Made by a program: the position numbers and the translations under genes
Origin: Ruminococcus flavefaciens
GTDB lineage: Bacteria > Bacillota > Clostridia > Oscillospirales > Ruminococcaceae
Length of the DNA: 64,000 bases
Assembly (NCBI GenBank): GCA_902777125.1
Contig: CACYSQ010000003.1
Location: 50,230-114,229 of the forward strand
Direction: 5' to 3'
In this document: positions 18,095 to 28,027 of the stretch, in pieces
Position numbering within the stretch: position 1 is the stretch's first letter
Layout of the letters: each line of letters starts with the position of its first letter
Notes under the pieces: model-generated
What the model was told of the DNA's origin: nothing
Database searches by the model: none
What the model saw: the letters and a program-made list of their open reading frames with translations, nothing else

Positions 18095-19177
18095 ATGAAA
18101 AGACGAATCGGCATTCTTACGAGCGGCGGCGACTGTCCCGGTCTCAACGCTACCATCAGAGGCGTGGCTAAAGCCTGCTATGAGCGCTTCGGCGAGGACA
18201 ACGTCGAGATCGTAGGAATTTCCAACGGCTATTACGGTCTCATCAACAATCTCTGCAAGGACATGGCACCCTCTGCATTCTCAGGCATTCTCACACAGGG
18301 CGGCACTATCTTCGGCACCAAGCGTCAGCCGTTCAAGATGATGCAGGTCATCGGCGACGACAACGTTGACAAGGTCAAGAACATGAAGGAGACCTACAAG
18401 AAGCAGAAGCTCGATTGTCTCCTCACTCTCGGCGGAAACGGTACCCACAAGACCTCAAAGCTACTCTCGGACGAGGGCCTGAACGTTATCGGTCTCCCCA
18501 AGACTATCGACAACGATATCTACGGCACTGACGTTACCTTCGGCTTCCACACCGCAGTTGACATCGCCACCGACGTTATCGACCGCCTCCACACTACCGC
18601 TGCAAGCCATTCGCGTATACTCGTCTGCGAGATAATGGGCAACAAGGCTGGCTGGCTCACCCTCAATGCAGGTATCGCCGGCGGTGCTGATATCATCATT
18701 ATCCCTGAGATTCCCTACGATATAGATAAGGTGTGCGATGCCGTTATGGCAAGAAGCGCATCCGGAAAGACCTTCTCGATACTCGCTGTTGCCGAGGGCG
18801 CATACGACGTTGCCGAGGCTCAGATGAAGAAGAAGGACCGTGCTAGGAAACGTGCCGAGGCTGGCATAATCACTGCCACGAGCCGTATCGCTGCCCAGAT
18901 ACAGGCAAATACCGGCATGGAGGCAAGAGTTTGCGTTCCCGGACATATGCTCCGCGGCGGTGCTCCGAGCGCTTACGACCGCGTTCTCTCGACACAGTTC
19001 GGCGTTCATGCGGCTTACCTCATCGCTCAGGAGAAGTACGGCAGGACCGTCGCCAAGATCGGCAACAAGATAACCTCCAACAAGCTCGAGGATATTGCCG
19101 GAAAGACCAAGTTCGTCGATACGGACAACCACCTCGTTATCGCTGCCCGCGATATCGGAGTATCCTTCGGCGACTGA
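18095..19177 (+). CDS. pfkA: 6-phosphofructokinase, mixed-signature type
   Basis: A 360-residue PFK with TSGGDCPGLN at the N-terminus and MGRxxG-like IMGNKAGWL. The donor-site residues are mixed: GGNGT (113-117) keeps the Gly of ATP enzymes but has Asn where Asp is usual, while PKTIDND (135-141) has the Lys typical of PPi-dependent enzymes. The combination matches the so-called group III PFKs, whose donor (ATP or PPi) must be measured. It adds phosphate to fructose-6-phosphate. Start ATG follows CGGAGG and lies 5 nt after the phosphodiesterase stop, so the two share an operon. Confidence 0.94.
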   Translation: MKRRIGILTSGGDCPGLNATIRGVAKACYERFGEDNVEIVGISNGYYGLINNLCKDMAPSAFSGILTQGGTIFGTKRQPFKMMQVIGDDNVDKVKNMKETYKKQKLDCLLTLGGNGTHKTSKLLSDEGLNVIGLPKTIDNDIYGTDVTFGFHTAVDIATDVIDRLHTTAASHSRILVCEIMGNKAGWLTLNAGIAGGADIIIIPEIPYDIDKVCDAVMARSASGKTFSILAVAEGAYDVAEAQMKKKDRARKRAEAGIITATSRIAAQIQANTGMEARVCVPGHMLRGGAPSAYDRVLSTQFGVHAAYLIAQEKYGRTVAKIGNKITSNKLEDIAGKTKFVDTDNHLVIAARDIGVSFGD

Positions 19178-19192
19178 TACAGCTTTTTTCAG

Positions 19193-19222
19193 GGGGACGC
19201 CTTGCAGAAACGGCGTCCCCTT
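19193..19222 (+). terminator. Hairpin after pfk (GGGGACGCC family)
   Basis: Stem GGGGACGCC (19193-19201) and GGCGTCCCC (19212-19220), 15 nt after the stop codon. The T-run is short. The same stem recurs in other gaps of the window. Confidence 0.65.
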
Positions 19223-19369
19223 ACTAACGCGCCCGAGTTAGCAGAGACTTACATAGTACTTTTGCACTAAATTCATGACTTTTTTCTGTGAAATACATTC
19301 AAATTATAGTAAAAACGAAAAATCCGTTGTTTTTTTCTGAAAACCCTTTTCATTCACGGAAAAATGTGG

Positions 19370-19375
19370 TATAAT
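19370..19375 (+). promoter_or_regulatory. Extended -10 promoter of pgm
   Basis: TGGTATAAT with the -10 at 19370-19375; the -35 candidate TTTTCA (19347-19352) is 17 nt upstream. It lies 31 nt before the gene. Confidence 0.7.
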
Positions 19376-19406
19376 ATTATATATTTCTAATCAGGAGGTT
19401 ATCTAA

Positions 19407-21122
19407 ATGACAGAAATGGAACTCTACAGTCTCTGGCGCAGCAATGTTGCAGGCGAGCCCGACCTTCTCAGCGAGCTCGAAAGCATCGAGGGCGACAAAG
19501 AGGCTATAAACGATAGATTTTACCGCGATCTCGAATTCGGCACAGGCGGTCTCAGAGGCGTTATCGGCGCCGGCACGAACCGCATGAACGTTTTCACCGT
19601 TAGACGCGCTACACAGGGCTTTGCCGATTACCTCAACCAGGAGTACAAGAACCCCAGCGTTGCTATCTCCTTCGACAGCCGCATCAAGTCCGATGTTTTC
19701 TCAAAGGCTGCCGCTGAGGTACTCGCTGCAAACGGTATAAAGGTACATATCTACCCCGAACTCATGCCTACTCCCTGCCTCTCGTTCGCTGTTCGTCAGC
19801 TCGGCTGCCAGGGTGGTATCATGGTAACTGCGAGCCACAACCCTGCCAAGTATAACGGCTACAAGGTCTACGGCGAGGACGGCTGCCAGATCACTCTCAG
19901 AGGCGCTGAGATAATCCTCGAAAAGATCAACTCACTCGATATGTTCAGGGACGTAAAGACCTCCTCCTTCGACGAGGAGCTCGCAAAGGGCAGCATCTCC
20001 TATATCGGAAATGACGTTATAGAGGCATTCTACGAGAAGGTTCTCGCTGAGGGCATCAACACGAGCCTCTGCGCCGACAGCGGTCTCAAGGTCGTTTACA
20101 CTCCCCTCAACGGCACCGGCAACAAGCCCGTCCGTGAGATACTCAGACGCATCGGCATCAGCAACGTTACCGTTGTAAAGGAACAGGAGCTTCCCGACGG
20201 AAACTTCCCGACCTGTCCCTACCCGAACCCCGAGATACGCGAGGCTCTTGAGGTAGGTCTCGGCTACTGCAAGGAAGTTCAGGCCGATCTTCTCCTTGCT
20301 ACCGACCCTGACTGCGACCGTGTAGGCATCGCTGTTCCCGACGGAAAGGGAGGCTTCGCCCTCTTCTCCGGCAACGAGGTCGGCGCTATGCTCCTCGAAT
20401 ACATCTGCGAGCAGCGTATCAAGAAGGGAACAATGCCCAAGAACCCTGTCGCTGTCAAGACTATCGTTACTACTGATATCGTCAACCTCATCGGCAAGGA
20501 GTACGGCGTTCAGATACTCGACGTCCTCACAGGCTTCAAGTTCATCGGCGAGCAGATCGGTCTCCTTGAAGCAAAGGGCGAGGAAAATCGCTATATCTTC
20601 GGATTTGAGGAGAGCTACGGCTACCTCTCCGGCAGCTACGTCCGCGATAAGGACGCTGTAAACGCCTCCATGCTCATATGCGAAATGGCTGCATATTACC
20701 GTTCTAAGGGCATCACTCTCCTTGAAGCCCGCGAGAATATGTACAAGAAGTACGGCGTGTTCTATCAGACACTCTACAGCTTCACCTTCGACGGCGAAAG
20801 CGGTATGAAGCGCATGAACGAGATCATGAACGACCTCCGCGAAAATCCGCTCACAACTGTCGGCGGCCTGAAGGTCGAGCGCTTTGAGGACTACAAGAAG
20901 AGCACTGCCCTCGATATCGCTACCGGCAAGGTAACTGAGCTCACGCTGCCCAAGTCGAACGTCCTCGCTTTCTACCTCGAGAACGGCTGCAAGGCTATAA
21001 TCCGTCCCTCCGGCACTGAGCCCAAGATCAAGACCTATATCACAGCAAAGGCTCCCACCCACAAGGAGGCCGAGGTCATCGAGCAGCGCATCTACGCTGA
21101 CTTCACTCAGAGCATGAAGTAA
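19407..21122 (+). CDS. pgm: Phosphoglucomutase / phosphomannomutase
   Basis: 571 residues of the alpha-D-phosphohexomutase family. The phosphoserine loop is TASHNP with Ser143, the metal loop DPDCDR is near residue 300, the sugar loop GFEESYGYL near 410, and the phosphate loop RPSGTEPKIK is near the end. It interconverts glucose-1- and glucose-6-phosphate, linking sugar uptake to glycolysis and cell-wall precursors. Strong RBS (CAGGAGG); its own promoter and a terminator-like hairpin downstream suggest a single-gene unit. Confidence 0.96.
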   Translation: MTEMELYSLWRSNVAGEPDLLSELESIEGDKEAINDRFYRDLEFGTGGLRGVIGAGTNRMNVFTVRRATQGFADYLNQEYKNPSVAISFDSRIKSDVFSKAAAEVLAANGIKVHIYPELMPTPCLSFAVRQLGCQGGIMVTASHNPAKYNGYKVYGEDGCQITLRGAEIILEKINSLDMFRDVKTSSFDEELAKGSISYIGNDVIEAFYEKVLAEGINTSLCADSGLKVVYTPLNGTGNKPVREILRRIGISNVTVVKEQELPDGNFPTCPYPNPEIREALEVGLGYCKEVQADLLLATDPDCDRVGIAVPDGKGGFALFSGNEVGAMLLEYICEQRIKKGTMPKNPVAVKTIVTTDIVNLIGKEYGVQILDVLTGFKFIGEQIGLLEAKGEENRYIFGFEESYGYLSGSYVRDKDAVNASMLICEMAAYYRSKGITLLEARENMYKKYGVFYQTLYSFTFDGESGMKRMNEIMNDLRENPLTTVGGLKVERFEDYKKSTALDIATGKVTELTLPKSNVLAFYLENGCKAIIRPSGTEPKIKTYITAKAPTHKEAEVIEQRIYADFTQSMK

Positions 21123-21170
21123 AACTGTCCGGGCTCAGCTCAGAGGAATAATTATTCACAGCTTCTACAA

Positions 21171-21228
21171 GGAGACGCCTTCGCTTACAAGGCGTCCCCT
21201 ATTAAAAACAGTCCACCGGACTGTTTTT
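21171..21228 (+). terminator. Two hairpins after pgm
   Basis: A GACGCCTT/AAGGCGTC stem (21174-21196) is followed by AAAAACAGTCC-ACC-GGACTGTTTTT (21204-21228, 11 bp plus T-tract), which resembles a good intrinsic terminator. The second is the inverse complement of the hairpin at 1215-1243. Confidence 0.75.
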
Positions 21229-21305
21229 TAATTCACCCTCGCGGACGCTGTCTCCGGACTCCGCGCGATCTCATTATTATGTATTATTCCGCTTTGGAGG
21301 ACGCC

Positions 21306-22967
21306 ATGCAGAATAACAGAAAAAGTCTGCTATCCTTTGCCATAGGCGCTGTTTTGGGCGCTGTGGTCTTTATTATGATATTCGGTGCATCGGTCATCGT
21401 TCCCACGAACACGAACTGGCTTTTCGCTTACGTTGGTGACGCCACGCAGCATCAGCTCGGCTGGGAATTCTACCGCAGCTCCGGCTTTTCTTTCCCACTC
21501 GGTCTCACAGAGGGCCTTTCAAGCGAGGGCAAGGTCTCCTGTCTCTACTCGGACTCGCTCCCGCTTTTCGCAATGATATTCAAGCCGCTCTCCCCTGTTC
21601 TGCCGGACAATTTCCAGTATTTCGGCTTATGGGGAGTGCTCTGCTTCGCCCTCAACGGCGGCTGCGGCGCGGCACTTCTTTACCGCATAAAGCCGGACGT
21701 TCTGTTCGCATCGGTCGGTTCACTGTTCTATTCACTGTTCCCGCCGACCGTTGACAGGATAATGCACCACAACTCTCTCGGCGCTGTCTGGCTCATAATC
21801 CTGCCGCTGATACTCGTTCTCGACCGCAATAAAGAGCATCGCCACAGGTTCACCTACACGCTTTACTGGTGCGCGGTCTGTATGCTTGCGGCTTCGATAC
21901 ACCCTTACTTCCTGCCGATGATATTCACGGTAATGGCAGGCTACATGATACTTGCGATATTCCGCGACAAAACGCCGAAAACAGCCTTTATCACGGCAGG
22001 TGCCTCCGCTTTTTCATCGGTACTCGCCCTGTTCCTGATAGGCGCTTTCCACGGCAGCGGAAAGTACAACGACGGCGGCTTCGGCTTCTACTCCTCGAAC
22101 CTCAACACCTTCTTCAACAGCATGGGAAGGTCGGTCTATCTGGACGGTCTCGATGCTCTCGAGGGTCAGACCGAGGGCTTCGGCTATCTTGGTCTTGGCG
22201 CACTGATATGCTGTCTTGCCGCAATTGCAGCCGTTATCATCATACTTGTACGGAAAGAGGGAACTTTCCGGCACAACGCCGCTGTCCTGATAAAGCAGCA
22301 TTCAGTCGAGGTCATTGCATTTGCTTCGGTATTCTTCGTGAGCTTTTTCTGGGCGGTCAGCACGACCGTCACCCTCGGCAGCAGAACGGTCGCTAACATA
22401 CCGCTGCCGTGGCTGATACGCGGCTGTCTCGGAGTTTTCAGAGCCTCCGGGAGGTTCATATGGCTGCCGGGAATACTCCTCACTACCGCTGCACTTGCCG
22501 GCATTTCAAGGCTCGGAAAACGTGCTGCGGTCGTCACAGCGGTCCTCTGCGTGGCAGTACAGGTGCTCGACATGAGGGACTGGCACAGCGATCAGCGAAA
22601 AATGTTCGCAAAGCAGCCGGACTACACATTTGCCCTCCGGGACGAAAAATGGGACGAGCTCACCGAAAACACGGACGAGATCGTATTTCTGCCGATGAAA
22701 ACGCAGTACGGCCTGTACATGGATATGTACTTCGATTTCGCACAGCTTGCAGTAAAGAAGGATATGCGCCTCAACAGCTTCTACCTCGCAAGGCTCGATT
22801 TCAACGCTGTTTCGGAGTATTCAATAAGGGAGTACAACGCCCTGAAAAGCGGCTCCGGACGCAAAAACGTCCTCTACGTTTTCTTTGACGAGGCGGACGC
22901 AGTACCGGAAACCGACACTCTCGGAGTGTACCATATCGACGGGTACACTGTTGCAAAAGTTAAATAA
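21306..22967 (+). CDS. DUF6311-like polytopic membrane protein
   Basis: 553 residues from ATG 21306 (TTGGAGGACGCC just before; an upstream in-frame ATG at 21279 lacks such a site). After helix 1 comes GDATQHQLGWEFYR...FPLG, followed by about ten more helices and a 110-residue C-terminal outer domain. The early D-x2-QHxLGWxFxR motif is, from memory, that of DUF6311 proteins, distant relatives of YfhO/GT-C enzymes. Probably handles lipid-linked sugars at the cell surface; not proven. It lies downstream of pgm in the same direction. Confidence 0.7.
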   Translation: MQNNRKSLLSFAIGAVLGAVVFIMIFGASVIVPTNTNWLFAYVGDATQHQLGWEFYRSSGFSFPLGLTEGLSSEGKVSCLYSDSLPLFAMIFKPLSPVLPDNFQYFGLWGVLCFALNGGCGAALLYRIKPDVLFASVGSLFYSLFPPTVDRIMHHNSLGAVWLIILPLILVLDRNKEHRHRFTYTLYWCAVCMLAASIHPYFLPMIFTVMAGYMILAIFRDKTPKTAFITAGASAFSSVLALFLIGAFHGSGKYNDGGFGFYSSNLNTFFNSMGRSVYLDGLDALEGQTEGFGYLGLGALICCLAAIAAVIIILVRKEGTFRHNAAVLIKQHSVEVIAFASVFFVSFFWAVSTTVTLGSRTVANIPLPWLIRGCLGVFRASGRFIWLPGILLTTAALAGISRLGKRAAVVTAVLCVAVQVLDMRDWHSDQRKMFAKQPDYTFALRDEKWDELTENTDEIVFLPMKTQYGLYMDMYFDFAQLAVKKDMRLNSFYLARLDFNAVSEYSIREYNALKSGSGRKNVLYVFFDEADAVPETDTLGVYHIDGYTVAKVK

Positions 22968-22988
22968 AAATAATATATCGGAATTTGC

Positions 22989-23017
22989 TTGACAAAATCG
23001 AGCGTATGCGGTATAAT
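22989..23017 (+). promoter_or_regulatory. SigA-type promoter of rpmE
   Basis: TTGACA (22989-22994) and TATAAT (23012-23017) with a 17-nt spacer; consensus in both boxes. Leader of about 80 nt. Confidence 0.92.
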
Positions 23018-23102
23018 TAATTACTGTAATGTATAACGGCACTACTGTCTAAGGCAACTGATGGGCTGCACGGATACAAAATCTGTGAAAGAGGTGAAAA
23101 CC

Positions 23103-23306
23103 ATGAAAGAGGGAATCCATCCTAACTTTGTAAAGACTACTATTACCTGCCACTGCGGCAATGTAATGGAGACTATGTCCACAAAGGAAAACATCAAGGT
23201 TGAAATCTGTTCTAAGTGCCATCCGTTCTACACAGGCAAGCAGAAGCTCGTTGATACAGGCGGACGCGTTGACAGATTCAAGAAGCGTTTCAATATGGAC
23301 AAGTAA
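23103..23306 (+). CDS. rpmE: 50S ribosomal protein L31 (zinc form)
   Basis: 67 residues with the C+ zinc-binding Cys set (CHCG and [13 protein letters not shown]). L31 sits at the subunit interface. ATG 23103 follows GAGGTG; an upstream in-frame ATG at 23061 is too early for the family. It has its own promoter and terminator. Confidence 0.97.
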   Translation: MKEGIHPNFVKTTITCHCGNVMETMSTKENIKVEICSKCHPFYTGKQKLVDTGGRVDRFKKRFNMDK

Positions 23307-23314
23307 GTCATTCA

Positions 23315-23337
23315 GCCGGTCTAAGACCGGCTTTTTG
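23315..23337 (+). terminator. Intrinsic terminator of rpmE
   Basis: AGCCGGTC-TAA-GACCGGCT followed by T5. Confidence 0.92.
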
Positions 23338-23350
23338 CGTATAGATTGCT

Positions 23351-23998
23351 ATGGATTATTTAACTGTTTCTGCTCCGGCACAAGCCTCCTTCATCGAGAA
23401 GCGCTCGGAGTTCATCGGCTATATTTCGCCGGTCACGACCAATGACGAGGCTGTCGCCTTCATCAATTCCATAAAGGCTCAGCATAGAAAGGCTAAACAC
23501 AACGTCTATGCCTATATCCTCCGGAAGGACAATATTTCCCGGTATTCCGACGACGGTGAACCGCAGGGAACTGCCGGTACGCCAGTCCTCGAGGTGCTGT
23601 CAAAACGCGGTCTTACGGACGTCTGTGTCGTCGTGACGCGGTACTTCGGAGGCATTCTCCTCGGCGGAGGCGGTCTCGTTCGGGCTTACTCCCACGCTGC
23701 CTCTATCGCCTGCGACGCCGCAAAGATAATGGATATGCGCCTCTGTCACAGGCTCCGTATCACTACGGACTACGGCCTCTACGGAAAGGTCTCCTACCTT
23801 CTCCCGAATTACCGCACTATCACGCTCGATTCCGACTTCGGCAGCGACGTCACGCTCGAGATACTAGTTACCTCGGACCGGCTCGCTCCCCTCATGAAAG
23901 ACCTTACCGAAGCCACGAACGGTGCCGCTTCTGTAGAGGACTGCGGCGAGATGTACGGCGATTTCTCCGACCTCAACGACAGTCCCGAAAAAAATTAA
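23351..23998 (+). CDS. IMPACT/YigZ family protein
   Basis: 215 residues with the N-terminal IMPACT (UPF0029) domain: KRSEFIGYISPV, YSDDGEPQGTAGTPVLEVL and VVTRYFGGILLGGGGLVRAYS. A smaller ferredoxin-like domain follows. The family is widespread; eukaryotic IMPACT regulates Gcn2, while the bacterial role is unclear. Starts right after the rpmE terminator with no clear RBS in the first 10 nt, so the start is less certain than the identity. Confidence 0.92.
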   Translation: MDYLTVSAPAQASFIEKRSEFIGYISPVTTNDEAVAFINSIKAQHRKAKHNVYAYILRKDNISRYSDDGEPQGTAGTPVLEVLSKRGLTDVCVVVTRYFGGILLGGGGLVRAYSHAASIACDAAKIMDMRLCHRLRITTDYGLYGKVSYLLPNYRTITLDSDFGSDVTLEILVTSDRLAPLMKDLTEATNGAASVEDCGEMYGDFSDLNDSPEKN

Positions 23999-24055
23999 AG
24001 GGTTTTTCACTTTTTGAGAGTATAAGTTTACAGAGACTTTCTAAGGAGGGATATT

Positions 24056-25051
24056 ATGACAGTACGCGAACAGATAGAGCAGACCGAGGCTGGCATTCTC
24101 AGTCAATACGCCTGCACGAGCACTGACGAAAAGGGTACGCACCGCGAACTCCCGGAGGAAAAATGTCCCTACCGCACTGAATTCCAGCGCGACAGAGACC
24201 GCATTCTCCACTGCAACTCATTCCGGCGTCTGAAGCGTAAAACTCAGGTGTTCCTCTCACCCGTCGGCGACCACTACCGCACCCGTCTGACGCATACCCT
24301 TGAGGTGGCTCAGATAGCGCGTACTATAGCGCGTGGTATGCGAATGAACGAGGATCTGACGGAGGCTATCGCTCTCGGTCACGATCTCGGACACTCCCCA
24401 TTCGGTCACTGCGGCGAAAGGGTCCTCAACGAGATATGTCCCCACGGCTTCAAACACTACCTCCAGAGCGTGAGAGTTGTCGAGAAGCTCGAAAAAAAGG
24501 GCGAGGGTCTCAATCTAACATACGCGGTACGCAACGGCATCGAGTGCCACACCAATTTGTCCGCTGACACAAAGGAGGGCAATATCGTCCGCCTTGCCGA
24601 CACTATCGCCTACATAAACCACGACATCGAGGACTCGATCCGCGCCGGTATCCTCCGCAATGAGGAGCTCCCGGACGACTGCGTTTCCGTTCTCGGCGAT
24701 ACCAAGACCAAACGCATTACCACGCTCATCGCCTCGGTCATCGAGCACGGTCCGGAGGTAATAGACTTTGCCCCTGATATCCGCAAGGCTCACGATGACC
24801 TCAAAAAGTTCATGTTCGCACACGTTTACACCAACCCTGCCGCAAAACAGGAGGAGGAAAAAGCGGTCCTGCTCGTTAGGAAGCTCTACGCCTACTTCAT
24901 CGAGAATACCGCTAAGCTCCCCGAGGAATACCGCTCCATTATGGAGGAGGCTGACGCTGACAGGGCTGTATGCGATTATATTTCCGGTATGAGCGACGAA
25001 TACGCCGTTGACCTCTATACCGAGCTTTTCGTCCCGAAATTCTGGAAATAA
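24056..25051 (+). CDS. dgt: dGTPase-like HD-domain triphosphohydrolase
   Basis: 331 residues. The HD metal site is split as RLTHTLEVAQ (His), ALGHDLGHSPFGH (His-Asp) and, later, RLADTIAYINHD (Asp). The NSFRRLKRKTQVF block is typical of dGTPase family proteins that cleave dNTPs to nucleoside plus tripolyphosphate. GGAGGGATATT precedes the ATG. It stands before dnaG and rpoD, a conserved Clostridia order, and lies 10 nt from dnaG. Confidence 0.95.
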   Translation: MTVREQIEQTEAGILSQYACTSTDEKGTHRELPEEKCPYRTEFQRDRDRILHCNSFRRLKRKTQVFLSPVGDHYRTRLTHTLEVAQIARTIARGMRMNEDLTEAIALGHDLGHSPFGHCGERVLNEICPHGFKHYLQSVRVVEKLEKKGEGLNLTYAVRNGIECHTNLSADTKEGNIVRLADTIAYINHDIEDSIRAGILRNEELPDDCVSVLGDTKTKRITTLIASVIEHGPEVIDFAPDIRKAHDDLKKFMFAHVYTNPAAKQEEEKAVLLVRKLYAYFIENTAKLPEEYRSIMEEADADRAVCDYISGMSDEYAVDLYTELFVPKFWK

Positions 25052-25061
25052 CGGTGATAAT

Positions 25062-26801
25062 ATGCCCCGCAACGATGAATTTCTCTACCGTCTGAGAAGC
25101 GCAAATCCCATTGAAACGGTAATGGGCGGCTACGTCCACATGATAAGACGAGGCAGGAACTACGTCTGCTCCTGTCCGTTCCACTCGGAAAAAACGCCCT
25201 CCTGCACCGTTTTCACCGATACCCAGAGCTTTTACTGCTTCGGCTGCGGCTCGGGCGGAGATGTCATAACATTTATTATGAAGATCGAGAACCTCGACTT
25301 CACTGAGGCTGTGAAGCTCCTCGCACAGCGTTCCGGACTTGAAGTCCCGCAGAACGGCTCGAAGGATTCCCGACTCGCACAGCAGAAAACGCGGATCTAC
25401 GAAATGAACCGCATCGCTGCGAATTACTTCTACACTAACCTCGTCAAGGGTCAGGACAAGTCCGGTCTGAAGTATTTCTACGACCGCAAGCTCACTCCCG
25501 CAACGATAAAAAAGTACGGTCTCGGCTACGCCTCCGCTTCATGGCACGAGCTCAGCGGAGTTCTCCGCTCAAAGGGCTATTCCGACGATGAGATAATCAC
25601 CGCATGGCTCGGAGGACGCTCCCAGAAGACCGGCAAAAGCTACGATATCTTCCGCGGCAGGGTCATGTTCCCTATCGTTGACCTTCGCGGCAATATAATC
25701 GGCTTCGGAGGAAGAGTCCTCGACAATTCCCAGCCGAAATACCTCAATACCGGCGCTACTCCGGTTTTCGACAAGGGCTCGAACCTCTTCTCGATGAACT
25801 TCGCAAAGAATGCCGAGACCAAACGCATTATCCTCTGCGAGGGCTATATGGACGTTATCGCCGTCAATCAGGCTGGCTTCGAGAATGTCGTTGCGACCCT
25901 CGGCACTGCCATTACCCCTAATCAGGCCCGGCTCATCAGCCACTACGCTGAGGAGGTCGTGATCGCCTACGACAGCGACGGTGCCGGACAAGCTGCCACC
26001 CAAAAGGCTATCAACCACTTCTCGGACGTGGGTCTCCGCACGAGAGTTCTCCGCATGGAGGGCGCCAAAGATCCTGACGAATACATAAAAAAATTCGGTG
26101 CCGAGAGCTTCCGGCTGCTCATAGACGGCTCGTCTGACGCAAACGATTTCATGCTCGACAAGTGCGAGCTCGGTCTCGATATTTCGACCGAAGCCGGAAA
26201 GGTCGAGCTCCTCAACCGCGCATCGAAGGTACTTGCGGGGATCGAGTCCCCTCTCGAAAGGGAGGTGTATATTTCCCGCACCGCCAAGAAATGCGATATA
26301 CCGGTCCAGGTGCTGAAAACGCACATCGACGGTATACTGCAAAAAAACGTCCGCACAGAAAAAAAGAAGCAGTGGACGGACATCAAGGCTTCGACCTACA
26401 GGAACGATCAGTTAAACCCCGAAGCTGCGAGATTTCCAAAGGAATCTAAGGCTGAGGAAAGCATCATAAGCTACCTTATCCGCAATCCCGAGGAGCATGA
26501 GGAAATATCACAAACAGCTCCGCCGGACATCTTCGTGACGCCCTTCAACAAGCGCGTTTATAACGCCGTTCTTGCCGCCGTCAGGGAGCACGAGAACTTT
26601 ACAGTGTCACTCCTCTCCGATGAATTCACTATGGAGGAAACCGGCAGGATAACCGGTATGACCGCTAAAACCAAAGACACGCCTGTGACCCGCGAGGTCT
26701 TCAACGACTGTGCAAGGGTGCTCAGGGAGCATACTTCAAAAAGCCCGGACGATCTCTCATACGACGATCTGAAAAAGCTCTTTGATTCAAAGAAAAAATA
26801 G
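25062..26801 (+). CDS. dnaG: DNA primase DnaG
   Basis: 579 residues: CHC2 zinc finger (CPFH...CFGC, about 35-62), the RNA polymerase N-terminal fold, a TOPRIM domain with CEGYMD and [11 protein letters not shown], and a C-terminal helicase-binding region. It makes RNA primers for replication. ATG 25062 gives the usual start; the longer frame from 25008 overlaps dgt. Same operon as dgt and rpoD. Confidence 0.98.
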   Translation: MPRNDEFLYRLRSANPIETVMGGYVHMIRRGRNYVCSCPFHSEKTPSCTVFTDTQSFYCFGCGSGGDVITFIMKIENLDFTEAVKLLAQRSGLEVPQNGSKDSRLAQQKTRIYEMNRIAANYFYTNLVKGQDKSGLKYFYDRKLTPATIKKYGLGYASASWHELSGVLRSKGYSDDEIITAWLGGRSQKTGKSYDIFRGRVMFPIVDLRGNIIGFGGRVLDNSQPKYLNTGATPVFDKGSNLFSMNFAKNAETKRIILCEGYMDVIAVNQAGFENVVATLGTAITPNQARLISHYAEEVVIAYDSDGAGQAATQKAINHFSDVGLRTRVLRMEGAKDPDEYIKKFGAESFRLLIDGSSDANDFMLDKCELGLDISTEAGKVELLNRASKVLAGIESPLEREVYISRTAKKCDIPVQVLKTHIDGILQKNVRTEKKKQWTDIKASTYRNDQLNPEAARFPKESKAEESIISYLIRNPEEHEEISQTAPPDIFVTPFNKRVYNAVLAAVREHENFTVSLLSDEFTMEETGRITGMTAKTKDTPVTREVFNDCARVLREHTSKSPDDLSYDDLKKLFDSKKK

Positions 26802-26812
26802 GAGGATGTAGT

Positions 26813-27895
26813 ATGGAAAACAGGAAAAATACTATCGACGCACTCATGGAACAGGGTAAGGCTAACGGTAAGCTCACCACTAAGGAGATCACCGATGCCC
26901 TCGAACAGCTCGATTTTGACGTAGATCAGATAGATACCTTCTATAATGACTGCGAAAACCTCAACATTGAGATCGTCGAGGACATGAACGTTGACGCCGA
27001 TCTCAAGATCGGTATGGACTCCAACCTCACCGATGACCTCGAAATGGCTCTTTCCACTGAGGGTATCGCTATCGACGACCCTGTCAAGATATACCTCAAG
27101 GAAATAGGCAGAGTTCCGCTTCTCTCCACCGAGGAGGAGATCGAGCTCGCTCAGAGAATGGCTAAGGGCGATCCCTACGCTAAGAAGCGTCTCTCCGAGG
27201 CTAACCTCCGTCTCGTCGTGTCCATCGCCAAGAAGTACGTCGGCAGAGGTATGCAGTTCCTCGACCTCATTCAGGAGGGCAACCTCGGTCTTATCAAGGC
27301 TGTCGAAAAGTTCGACTACACCAAGGGCTTCAAGTTCTCAACCTACGCTACATGGTGGATTAGACAGGCTATAACCCGTGCTATCGCCGATCAGGCAAGA
27401 ACTATCCGCATACCCGTCCACATGGTCGAGACTATCACTAAGGTCAAGAAGGTCTCCAGCCAGCTCCTCCACGAAAACGGCCACGATCCAAGTCCCGAGG
27501 AGATCGCTGAAAAGCTCGGTATGCCCGAGGATAAGGTCCGCGAGATAATGCGTGTGGCTCAGGACCCCGTTTCCCTCGAAACTCCTATCGGTGAGGAGGA
27601 GGACAGCCACCTCGGTGACTTTATCCCCGATGATGACGCTCCTGCACCTGCCGAAGCTGCCTCCCATACTCTCCTCAAGGAACAGCTCAACGAGGTGCTT
27701 GCTACACTCACAGAGCGTGAGGCTAAGGTCCTGAAGCTCCGCTTCGGTCTCGAGGACGGCAAGTCCCGTACCCTCGAGGAGGTCGGTCAGCGCTTTGACG
27801 TTACCCGTGAGCGTATCCGTCAGATAGAGGCAAAGGCACTCAGAAAGCTCCGCCACCCCAGCAGAAGCAAGAAGGTCAAGGACTTCCTCGACTGA
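26813..27895 (+). CDS. rpoD: Primary sigma factor RpoD (SigA)
   Basis: 360 residues with a short region 1.1 (about 1-60), region 1.2 ([17 protein letters not shown]), region 2 ([26 protein letters not shown]... with [13 protein letters not shown]), region 3 and region 4 ([28 protein letters not shown]). It directs RNA polymerase to the TTGACA/TATAAT promoters seen throughout this window. GGAGGATGTAGT before the ATG; 11 nt from dnaG. Confidence 0.99.
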   Translation: MENRKNTIDALMEQGKANGKLTTKEITDALEQLDFDVDQIDTFYNDCENLNIEIVEDMNVDADLKIGMDSNLTDDLEMALSTEGIAIDDPVKIYLKEIGRVPLLSTEEEIELAQRMAKGDPYAKKRLSEANLRLVVSIAKKYVGRGMQFLDLIQEGNLGLIKAVEKFDYTKGFKFSTYATWWIRQAITRAIADQARTIRIPVHMVETITKVKKVSSQLLHENGHDPSPEEIAEKLGMPEDKVREIMRVAQDPVSLETPIGEEEDSHLGDFIPDDDAPAPAEAASHTLLKEQLNEVLATLTEREAKVLKLRFGLEDGKSRTLEEVGQRFDVTRERIRQIEAKALRKLRHPSRSKKVKDFLD

Positions 27896-27904
27896 TAAAC
27901 GATA

Positions 27905-27938
27905 AAGCCATATGGAATAGCTCCCTATGGCTTTTTTT
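27905..27938 (+). terminator. Intrinsic terminator of dgt-dnaG-rpoD
   Basis: AAGCCATA (27905-27912) and TATGGCTT (27926-27933) with a T-tract. Confidence 0.88.
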
Positions 27939-27967
27939 GCGCTCCTTCGCTATTTTCTGCAAAAATA

Positions 27968-27996
27968 TTGATTTTTCACGCATAATAAGCTATAAT
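27968..27996 (+). promoter_or_regulatory. SigA-type promoter of the sugar ABC operon
   Basis: TTGATT (27968-27973) and TATAAT (27991-27996), 17-nt spacer, 31 nt before the start codon. Confidence 0.85.
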
Positions 27997-28027
27997 TATA
28001 TTATCATTATATTTATGGAGGGTGGGA

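Noticed and set aside
19932-21062. 376-codon minus-strand frame
   Set aside because: Antisense to pgm, with repetitive low-complexity translation and no ribosome site.
25569-26342. 257-codon minus-strand frame
   Set aside because: Antisense to dnaG and without recognisable motifs.
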